A stretch of 64,000 nucleotides of DNA from the NCBI RefSeq assembly GCF_963678635.1, contig NC_087066.1:62424054-62488053 (forward strand). The letters run 5' to 3'. This document shows, one piece after another, positions 21,338-28,726 of this stretch (position 1 is the first letter of the stretch; each line of letters begins with the position of its first letter). Under the pieces are notes generated by a model. It worked only from the letters and a program-made list of their open reading frames with translations, was not told where the DNA came from and searched no databases. The stretch is from Symsagittifera roscoffensis (taxonomy: Eukaryota; Xenacoelomorpha; Acoela; Convolutidae). The position numbers and the translations under genes were made by a program.

Positions 21338-24072
21338 GACTTGCTCATAGTCGAAGTACGCTTCCCTGGCTTCTCATTCACGAAGGGATTATACGCCATC
21401 CCCGGTATGCCAGACACATATTGGAACGACTTCAGTTTCCCTAGTGTTGCAAACTCTTTCTGTCCTCTGACTGCTTCAATCAACTCTCGGCTCACCTTCA
21501 ATTCTTTGTTTGAATATCTTCTCACCTCTTCCAACTTGCGATAGCTTTCCATATCACTCGACTCCTTGCTTGGCACAGTCAATGGCATGTCCTGATATAG
21601 TTCCAGGAGTGCCCTAAGGAAGTTCCTTTCACAATCCACTCCCTTTTGCCGAATGATCTTTATGCATTCTCCCAAAACAGGAGTGGGGATACGATCCACC
21701 ACGAACCTGACAAAGCAAAGGGCATCCTTACGCTTAGCCCATGCTATCGCAGAATCGTCTTTCGAAATCAACGCTCGCAGAGCTTCCATCAACTCCAGTT
21801 CATGTTCCCATGATTTCGAATCATTACTGGCTTCATACTCCGCTTTCCTGATGCCCATCAAGCACCAAGCCAACCGTACTTGCAGATCAGTTCTCACGCA
21901 AGGATGAGCCAGGTATGCCGCCACCGTAGCAGGTGCATGCATCACCTCGTCGAAGTATCTCTGGAGGGCCGCCCTCCAGGAGATTTCTAGTAATTTCTCC
22001 AATCCGACTTCATTCGCTTCAGAGGACATTACCGTTCCGTATTCTTTTCGATTCAAGTTCGAATTCTCCGTGAGCTCTTTCAGATATTCCTGCATGACTC
22101 GCTTCTCGCTCCAAGCCACCAGGTGCCCTCTCGCGGAGTTCCTCGCTTTCAACATCTCCACATAACCCCCTGCCGGATCTCCCATGTGGACCGATTCCGG
22201 CACAGTTATTCGACTGTACTCGACCACGTCGAGTTGTCCTTCCAGTTTCAACTTGGCCATGTTGATTCGCGAGGGTCTATAATCTTCAAGTCCTCCAGAT
22301 CCACATTGACTGAGGATTTCCATTTCTAACTTAGTGTCTGCCAGGGTTCGCGCCGTCTGGTCGGTTATGGTCAGACCTGCCAAGAGCATAGGGGGTATCA
22401 GGTTTTCTTTTTCTCCCCCGGCTGGTGTCGCACCATCTCCTTGCCCGCTCTCGCCTGAACGACCCGCACTAATCAGAGAGGTCACCACTGCCTTAGCTTT
22501 TGACTTCACCACCCTCTGGTTCACGACTCGACTCCTTGACTTTCCTTTCAGTCTCTTCAGCCCTTTTTTGGCTCGTCTAACAAGTAACTTCTTTGTGCCC
22601 TGCTGATCATCGGCACTGTCTTCTGTAACTGACTCGGTCAGAACATCCGACTCCATGGAGTTCACTATTTTCTCCAGGACCTCACGCATGATGGGTTGAT
22701 TCAATCCCACCTTCATTATGGATTGTGTCCCATATCGTCGTACCACGTCCCATGATTTTTCCATGAAGTTCACTCGGCTCCAGGTTGCTCCTGTCTTGCC
22801 TTCCAGTTCCATTTGATATCTTTCCCATTCCTCTTCTGGTAACGTACTGAGGAATGATATCTTCATCGACTCTTCGATTTTCCTCCTCCTCGGTGATTCA
22901 TGAAGCAGTCTCTGCGGATCCTTGTTTCGGCACTCTCTAGGTTGGCTTATTGGGTCCATCGGAGATAGATCGGCCGACGCCTCCTTTGTAGGGGACATGA
23001 AAGACGATGGCGTCATTAGCAGTAGACTCCCATCGACCTCCCCATCGTCGTCTTCACTAAACCGGTATTCTAGCAAGTCCCTCTCCAACGCTCCTAGATC
23101 GGTCTCTCCCGGTTTTTCCGTCTTACTTCCGGTCTCGTCATCGTTATCGTCATGATCCATCAATTCATCATCACCTGCATCAGGTTTTGGCCTGGGTCCT
23201 GAAGGTCCTTGTCGTGAGCCTATGTCCGAGTCCGGCCGAGCCGGGACGGTCATGTCTCCTGCGTGATAAAACAATTCACCATCCACCAGGAATTCTACTA
23301 ACTCCTCGCCATGTGGAGCCAGGTCTTCTATCGTTATATATGAGCCTCCTCTGCTCTCCCTTGCCACCTCCAGCATCACTACTTTCGCTTCTCCTGACCA
23401 CTTCAGTCTCGATAAGTCATCCGCGGAAGAATACACTTCGTTCCAAGTTTCAGCCGAGACCTCTGGTCTCCTGGAGGGTAGTGCCTTGATCTTTTTCCTG
23501 CTCCAGGCATCGGGGAATGAGAAGTCAAACGTATGCGCGGCGGCAGCGTTCCAGCTGATGAAGCGCGGCTCCATCCCTCCACTCCACTTCAGCATTCTCT
23601 TCTCTGCGTCACGAGCTGCTCCGATGCAAGGGGCAATGATGGGAGATGTGACTCCCAACAACATCCTCCTTATCGGTGGATATCGAGGGCATTGGTCCGG
23701 CAGCGGCCTGGACCCAGGAAGCCATGTTTGTTGATTCTCTTTCGCGTGGGTGTAGGCTCCTGGCAATTGAGGTACTCCCACAGCCTCTCCTATATCTTTC
23801 ACCACTGGTCTCAAATTCCAAAGTTTTGGGTTAAACTGGATGTGGGACAGATCCTCACGGCCCATTCGGCACTTGAAGTGGTTGTTGAAGTCCATCAACA
23901 CCCAGCCTGGCTCTGCTATTCTTCCGAACAGCATATCGTCGTTAGCCAGCCTTCTCAGTTCACTCTGCTCTACCCAATTCAGCACGGAACAATCCACGAC
24001 TGAGACCAGGTTGACGTACAACACCGAATTCCTGTACGCTTTAACTTGCACATCCGGGAACGCAAAAGACAT
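21289..24072 (-). CDS. Accessory ORF D, 927 codons, unknown function
   Basis: The ATG is at 24070-24072 inside a TGATG overlap with the stop of the preceding small ORF, the arrangement used for termination-reinitiation. No known domain is recognised. An N-terminal folded-looking part (to about residue 290) is followed by a disordered acidic stretch (about 290-345, including DDNDDETGS), then a basic patch around residue 530-550 (RRAKKGLKRLKGKSRSRV), which could bind nucleic acid or act as a nuclear localisation signal. A long helical-looking C-terminal half follows. There are no membrane segments. The codons for LWNLRPVVKDIGEA (23781-23825) are duplicated at the start of ORF C. Role unknown; it lies in the env position. 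Confidence 0.8.
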   Translation of the reverse strand: MSFAFPDVQVKAYRNSVLYVNLVSVVDCSVLNWVEQSELRRLANDDMLFGRIAEPGWVLMDFNNHFKCRMGREDLSHIQFNPKLWNLRPVVKDIGEAVGVPQLPGAYTHAKENQQTWLPGSRPLPDQCPRYPPIRRMLLGVTSPIIAPCIGAARDAEKRMLKWSGGMEPRFISWNAAAAHTFDFSFPDAWSRKKIKALPSRRPEVSAETWNEVYSSADDLSRLKWSGEAKVVMLEVARESRGGSYITIEDLAPHGEELVEFLVDGELFYHAGDMTVPARPDSDIGSRQGPSGPRPKPDAGDDELMDHDDNDDETGSKTEKPGETDLGALERDLLEYRFSEDDDGEVDGSLLLMTPSSFMSPTKEASADLSPMDPISQPRECRNKDPQRLLHESPRRRKIEESMKISFLSTLPEEEWERYQMELEGKTGATWSRVNFMEKSWDVVRRYGTQSIMKVGLNQPIMREVLEKIVNSMESDVLTESVTEDSADDQQGTKKLLVRRAKKGLKRLKGKSRSRVVNQRVVKSKAKAVVTSLISAGRSGESGQGDGATPAGGEKENLIPPMLLAGLTITDQTARTLADTKLEMEILSQCGSGGLEDYRPSRINMAKLKLEGQLDVVEYSRITVPESVHMGDPAGGYVEMLKARNSARGHLVAWSEKRVMQEYLKELTENSNLNRKEYGTVMSSEANEVGLEKLLEISWRAALQRYFDEVMHAPATVAAYLAHPCVRTDLQVRLAWCLMGIRKAEYEASNDSKSWEHELELMEALRALISKDDSAIAWAKRKDALCFVRFVVDRIPTPVLGECIKIIRQKGVDCERNFLRALLELYQDMPLTVPSKESSDMESYRKLEEVRRYSNKELKVSRELIEAVRGQKEFATLGKLKSFQYVSGIPGMAYNPFVNEKPGKRTSTMSKSWYSISGSNVLKKLGC

Positions 24073-24491
24073 CACCGGTCCAGATCAATCCGCATCATGA
24101 CAGCCAAGTCCGTCAGTAAGGGCATGCCACAATACTGCTTACATTCGCCTGCGTTCGTCGCCACCTTGTCTTCTCCCGTGACGCTTCTGTTCTGTTGCAA
24201 GAGGTATTGAAGCAGGAGAGTCCTCCAGTCTTTCATCTTCTTGAGCGAGGCGGTTCCCAACTGTGCATTGAACTCACGACTGGGTCCCTGTAGTTGTTCA
24301 GGGTAACGCAACAGCACAAGCAAGTCACCCAGTCGACCGTAGGTCATGGCAATCAGAGTCAGGAGTCCATCCAATCTCAAATCTGCCAACGCTTGGGTAA
24401 AGAGGTTTGCCGGTCCTTTCACAAAGTTTTCATGACCAGCCTCTCCTATATCTTTCACCACTGGTCTCAAGTTCCAAAGTTGATGAAGCAC
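24072..24491 (-). CDS. Accessory ORF C, ~139 codons, probably a fragment
   Basis: A small leucine-rich frame (LLTLIAMTYGRLGDLLVLLRYP, then LLLQYLLQQN) wedged between ORFs B and D. Its first ~17 codons come from a 45-bp copy of sequence at 23781-23825. The stretch just before it copies 23 bp of 25070-25092. I infer that B and C were once one continuous frame broken by a patchwork insertion at about 24437-24516. Its stop overlaps the ORF D start as TGATG. As an independent gene it is doubtful; as the displaced tail of B it is plausible. Confidence 0.5.
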   Translation of the reverse strand: MLHQLWNLRPVVKDIGEAGHENFVKGPANLFTQALADLRLDGLLTLIAMTYGRLGDLLVLLRYPEQLQGPSREFNAQLGTASLKKMKDWRTLLLQYLLQQNRSVTGEDKVATNAGECKQYCGMPLLTDLAVMMRIDLDR

Positions 24492-24516
24492 ATCCCCAGA
24501 ATCTCATCTAGCACCA
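24437..24516. other. Patchwork (templated) insertion
   Basis: Positions 24437-24481 copy 23781-23825 with one mismatch in 45 bp, and 24494-24516 copy 25070-25092 exactly (23 bp). Thirteen bp (24481-24493) lie between. The two donors lie on opposite sides, within the same element, in the same orientation. This is the signature of template switching or synthesis-dependent repair, and it falls exactly at the B/C reading-frame break. Confidence 0.8.
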
Positions 24517-26131
24517 GGCCAATCGACAACTTCCTGATGTCCTTGACGAAACTCGCGATCAGGTTCCTAGATGCTTTCGGATAGCACGTCGATAGGAAAG
24601 ATGGCGTCCATCCCACTCCCATTCCACCCAAGATAGCATCTGATCGTTCATACTGTGCCTTCGTGGCCAGCACGTCAGCTTGGAACTTGTCCAGCGACAT
24701 CGTGTTTACGTCTTGCATCAGTTTCAACATCTTGCCTCCAGCTAACTCCCGGGCATCAAATAGGTTCTTTAGATACACGTGTATCTCTCTAATTATTGCC
24801 GGCGCATGCTCGAACGCGTCCTCACCCAAGGTGCACAGCCTCGGTGACAAATACAACCATACGTTGTTGTGCGGCTTCGTACGCAAAGCCATTGCCATGA
24901 GGTCCTCCTCCGCTGACGTCATGTTCTTTCTGATCATCCTTCCCTGCTCATTCTCTGCATGATCCATCTGTCTGAACCAGAGATCATCAGCCACCTGTTG
25001 TACTAACAGATGATCGTCATCTACCCCTGGTCTTAACTTCAGTAATCTGGCGAAGTTGGACAGCTCCAACCCCAGAATCTCATCTAGCACCAACCGAGTT
25101 GTGCTACAATCGCTGAGCCCCTGTATGGCATTCAAAATGTCAGCCCAAACGGCGGGAAGCTCAGATCGGGATGGGTAGTAATTATCTGGGTCTACTACTC
25201 TGTTCGGGGCAGGAATTATCACGTTGAATATCCCCTCTGCTATCGTTGTGACCATTGTGTACACAAATTGAAGGGGTTCTGGCAACGCAGCGTAGCCTGG
25301 TGACAATACAAAGATCACCTTCACCACATTCATGGTGAAGCGTTGTCTTGCTGCTGCCTCTACCTCGGCCATCGCCGAGAGCAGTGTCATTATCGCCTCC
25401 CCTATAACCTCGTTACTCGGGATCGACCCATCCGTCAGACGTGACAATAAGCCCCTGCTTTGCAGATGATCATTCGAGCCTGCAACCACTATTACCTGTG
25501 GCTCCATACCTACCACCCTTCGCACACTTATCATCATGCCGATTGCTTGTCCCCAGTCCAATTTAGGTGCCGTCAAGAAAATCACATCGGGCCAAAAGAG
25601 AGAGCGGGGCGTGTAGAGATAATCGGAGCCGGCCACAATCAGATACTTGGCAGCCTTCATATCCAAGGGATCATAAGCTGCAAAAAGGCCATCGCCTATT
25701 GGGGCCTTCAGTTTCCCATATCTCTTATCGTCTCCAACCACCGTTGTCGTTAGGGGGTAGTCCCTTGAATACTCGCCAGGCATCTGACCGGGTGGTTTAG
25801 CAAACTGCCTGTACAACTTGTGATGCTTGTTATTGGGCTTGTTCTCTGTCTGGAATTTGCCCTTGCGAGCAGGTGGTGTCCTTTCCCGGGTCCTATCTCG
25901 AACATCGGTGAGCGACCGGGTGCTCAAAGGTCCAAAGGTATTGTCATGAGGTAATCCATTCAAGTCTACATGTCGGAGTGAGGTCGAGGAGCTGAATTTC
26001 TCCTGCTCTGCTAGCAGCCAATCCACGCCCGGTATCCGATAAGGTCGCAATACTGTAGGACTTTCTCCGCCAGTCATTCTCATCACGTCCTCCCGACACG
26101 TCAAGGTATTCATGTTCAACTTCGCCGACAT
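24467..26131 (-). CDS. Accessory ORF B, ~554 codons, SGNH-like domain (degenerate)
   Basis: The ATG is at 26129-26131, overlapping the end of the SGNH ORF by 16 bp in another frame. A disordered, basic N-terminus (to about residue 130) precedes an alpha/beta domain with an SGNH-like pattern. The pattern is LIVAGSDYLYTP (where GDS would lie), then VIVVAGSNDHLQSRG (where GxND lies), then VKVIFVLSP, then NYYPSRSELPAVW (where DxxH lies). The nucleophile block is GSD rather than GDS and no DxxH is seen, so catalysis is unlikely by the usual mechanism. The C-terminal half is helical and unrecognised, and its last ~20 residues come from a patchwork insertion. A duplicated and diverged copy of the neighbouring SGNH domain is my inference. 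Confidence 0.7.
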   Translation of the reverse strand: MSAKLNMNTLTCREDVMRMTGGESPTVLRPYRIPGVDWLLAEQEKFSSSTSLRHVDLNGLPHDNTFGPLSTRSLTDVRDRTRERTPPARKGKFQTENKPNNKHHKLYRQFAKPPGQMPGEYSRDYPLTTTVVGDDKRYGKLKAPIGDGLFAAYDPLDMKAAKYLIVAGSDYLYTPRSLFWPDVIFLTAPKLDWGQAIGMMISVRRVVGMEPQVIVVAGSNDHLQSRGLLSRLTDGSIPSNEVIGEAIMTLLSAMAEVEAAARQRFTMNVVKVIFVLSPGYAALPEPLQFVYTMVTTIAEGIFNVIIPAPNRVVDPDNYYPSRSELPAVWADILNAIQGLSDCSTTRLVLDEILGLELSNFARLLKLRPGVDDDHLLVQQVADDLWFRQMDHAENEQGRMIRKNMTSAEEDLMAMALRTKPHNNVWLYLSPRLCTLGEDAFEHAPAIIREIHVYLKNLFDARELAGGKMLKLMQDVNTMSLDKFQADVLATKAQYERSDAILGGMGVGWTPSFLSTCYPKASRNLIASFVKDIRKLSIGLVLDEILGMCFINFGT

Positions 26132-28251
26132 GTCCGTCTTATATGACCCCAATGACTAGGATCTGATCTATTCCAAAGCAGCCCGCTGCCTGATTCGATT
26201 CCCTCCGCTGGCACGGTACTTGTAGACGGTCCTGCTATCGAAGCAGGATTTGTCGTGGCAGGCGGATCGTTCCTCCTAGACGCGGTCTGGGACTTATTCC
26301 TGTTGTTCTGTTCAACTGATCTCCCGAGTCGGCTTCCAATCGATTGCGGCCTGGGAGGAGGAGCAGTCCCTAGCCTGTCTCTCACGTTTGAACTTGGAGC
26401 AACGGTTGCGGCTCCAACCGTCTCCGTTGCCAAGGGCCCTAGACGGTTGGCGAGGGATTCGGGCACGGTTGCCCTTATTCTACTCCCTCCGGTCGAATTG
26501 GTCCGAGCCAAAGAACCGGTCGCCCTCGACTCTTGCTCCGCTTCCCTCAATTGCGTCTGAAACACATCATTAATCCAATGCCTCCCTCGTTGGGTATTGA
26601 AGTGCACTCCATCTTTAGTGAGCGCGATGTGGTCAGTCATGCGCAGCATATTTTCGAGATCCAGGAGTCGCAACTCGCCAGGGTTGTTCCTCACCAGACT
26701 GCGGGTCATTTCATTCCACCGCGTCACGTTGCCATTCATGAAATCTGCAGCTAGGGTGCCCACCAAAGGATTTGGTGGTATCGTGCACAAGATCACGAGC
26801 TTGGGTCTGTACTTTTCTTTCAATTCGTTCAAGAGACACACCAATAGAGGTTCCCACTTGTTCTCCGGAGTCACGGGGGCTCTCGAGACGTCATTGGTCC
26901 CCAGCATTATTATTAATGTATCCAGATGATCCTCGCTCTGGAATTCCATCATTTTGATGACCTGAGCCACTGAGGCTCCTCCAAAGGACAGAATGGTAGT
27001 CTGACCATAGACGAAGATCTCATTCAGATCTCTCACCAAACTGTCTCCAATGATCAAATGGCGACTCCCTGGGGGAATTACCTGGTCGTTCGTGGCGGGG
27101 TTCCAGCTCATGTCATTCAGACAGGCTCGAGGATGCTCGGCTGGCACTTGCGTGAACTGATGACGTGCCATCAGATTCTTCCTGATGTCTACCACGCGAG
27201 ACTTCTCAAAGACTCCACCAGGCGCAGAACACGCTATCGTGCGGGTTGTTCGCTCCGAGCTATTTGATGAATGATCACGACGTTGGGAAGGAACGATCCT
27301 AACCAGTGTCCGCTCAGTGCCTCTGTTGATCTCATCCATCGCGGCTCTGGCCACTTGGTTAAATGATTCCTGGAATTGAGGAGCTAGATAGGTGTCAGAA
27401 GGGTCTGGTATCGTGAACCTCTGACTCGAAGCAGACGGTCGTGTCTGCTGAGGAGCCTCGGGCCCCCTTGATGCACGCAAATCCAGAACCTCAGGTCCTC
27501 TCGATGCGCATAGCTCCTGCGCTGTTGTCCTGGGGCGTGTGTCGTTGGATCCCTCCGAGGATCTCATGCTCGCCAGGACTTCCGGTGACACCTGGCTCAC
27601 CTTCGCCATATACAGCTCCTTCAGGTGCTTTATCTCATCCTCCTTGTAGGCCACCTGCAGATCTTCAAATTTCTTTTTCCATTCGTCTCTCTCTAGAGCT
27701 ATCGCCCTGTACTCCTGAAGTTTGGCACACAGCTCGCTCTGATCTCTCTCCCTCTTCTCCAGTGTCTCAATCGTCTCCGACGTCTGGATCTCTATCTCGC
27801 TGACTCTCACTCTCTTCGGGGGAGGAGCAGCTGTTGGAGAGTCGACCGAGTGTGACGGGCCTGGCCCATCACGTTGTCTCTTCGCTCCGATGAGTGGCTG
27901 CGCAGGTTGGACGGGTAAGGGCATCTCACCTAGCCGGTGGTCCCTTTGCTCACCTAGTCCTGGCTCACGAGCCAGGTCGTGGCCAGACATTTCTCCACGC
28001 CTCCATCTCATCAATCGGTTTCGGCCTCTCTCGGCGGTCCCGGACTCACCGAAGGCCAACATCAACAAGACTTCTGTAGGGCGATTCCCTCGACCCTCTC
28101 GTCCTAGTGCATTGAGGAGTGCGACCACAAACATCGCCAACCCCGGGTCTTCTCGTGTGAAATCACAATCGATCAGCCGCTGATAGATCTCGTCTAGAGT
28201 CGCTCCTAGACTCGCTGAGAGAAATTCCACGAGTTCGTTCGTGTCACCCAT
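26116..28251 (-). CDS. SGNH/GDSL-type esterase-like ORF A, 711 codons
   Basis: The ATG at 28249-28251 opens a frame with an N-terminal helical domain (to about residue 90) and a proline/arginine-rich linker. A likely coiled coil follows (about 150-220), then the repeated SRGPE segment (250-267) and an SGNH hydrolase fold (about 395-570). All four blocks are present: IIGDSL (Ser404), SFGGAS (Gly424/425), LGTNDV (Asn453) and KDGVHFN (Asp547, His550), the residues expected for a working esterase or lipase. The C-terminal ~140 residues are disordered. No signal peptide is seen, so it would act inside the cell or particle. Esterase domains are known in CR1-type ORF1 proteins; here the domain follows pol in an LTR element. 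The substrate is unknown. It lies 475 bp after the pol ORF and overlaps ORF B. Confidence 0.85.
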   Translation of the reverse strand: MGDTNELVEFLSASLGATLDEIYQRLIDCDFTREDPGLAMFVVALLNALGREGRGNRPTEVLLMLAFGESGTAERGRNRLMRWRRGEMSGHDLAREPGLGEQRDHRLGEMPLPVQPAQPLIGAKRQRDGPGPSHSVDSPTAAPPPKRVRVSEIEIQTSETIETLEKRERDQSELCAKLQEYRAIALERDEWKKKFEDLQVAYKEDEIKHLKELYMAKVSQVSPEVLASMRSSEGSNDTRPRTTAQELCASRGPEVLDLRASRGPEAPQQTRPSASSQRFTIPDPSDTYLAPQFQESFNQVARAAMDEINRGTERTLVRIVPSQRRDHSSNSSERTTRTIACSAPGGVFEKSRVVDIRKNLMARHQFTQVPAEHPRACLNDMSWNPATNDQVIPPGSRHLIIGDSLVRDLNEIFVYGQTTILSFGGASVAQVIKMMEFQSEDHLDTLIIMLGTNDVSRAPVTPENKWEPLLVCLLNELKEKYRPKLVILCTIPPNPLVGTLAADFMNGNVTRWNEMTRSLVRNNPGELRLLDLENMLRMTDHIALTKDGVHFNTQRGRHWINDVFQTQLREAEQESRATGSLARTNSTGGSRIRATVPESLANRLGPLATETVGAATVAPSSNVRDRLGTAPPPRPQSIGSRLGRSVEQNNRNKSQTASRRNDPPATTNPASIAGPSTSTVPAEGIESGSGLLWNRSDPSHWGHIRRTCRRS

Positions 28252-28726
28252 TTCTTATCGTCTTGATTCTTGTTGTCGTGTCGTGTAATTCCTTTCTGTC
28301 TCGTCTGATTCAGTGTTCAGTAAACAATTTTTGATCAATCAAGATCTAAAAAACAAGTCACGACTTAGAACCATCATTTTTGGATACAACATCGTTCAAT
28401 TCTTTAAAACTCTCCATTGAAATTCTTTTCAAAATTCTGATTTAAAATTTTAGCACCAAGGTGGATTGTCCACCTTTGCCTCTGTCAGAGTAGCACGAAT
28501 GTGCGCTGTCACCTTGATGACCTGGAGTACTCCGGGTCCTTTATGACATAAAACATAAAACATAATCATAACAATAACATAACATAAACACATAAACATC
28601 ACACACCTACACTATCACAAAGAAACATAGTCCCTAATACTGTACCTAAAACCTAACCTAACCTAAACTTGACTCTAATTCCTGTCGAATAACTTAATAA
28701 AAACCACTTATCGCCGATAGCAATTC
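28252..28726 (-). other. Intergenic stretch between pol and the SGNH ORF
   Basis: A 475-bp AT-rich gap. It contains a perfect hairpin AAGGTGGA-TTG-TCCACCTT at 28458-28476, an ACATAA-type simple stretch at 28545-28600 and a short (CCTAA)3 run near 28650. On the element strand the T-rich run before 28540 could act as a splice-acceptor tract for a subgenomic mRNA covering ORFs A-E, as in env-bearing elements. That is inference; no splice site is proven. Confidence 0.5.

Noticed and set aside
19397-26131. An envelope gene downstream of pol
   Set aside because: None of ORFs B-E shows a signal peptide, transmembrane anchor or fusion-peptide-like segment. Position alone is not enough.
28645-28665. 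CCTAACCTAACCTAA run as an interstitial telomere (TTAGG) sequence
   Set aside because: Only about three units inside a retrotransposon gap. Too short to distinguish from an AT-rich simple repeat.
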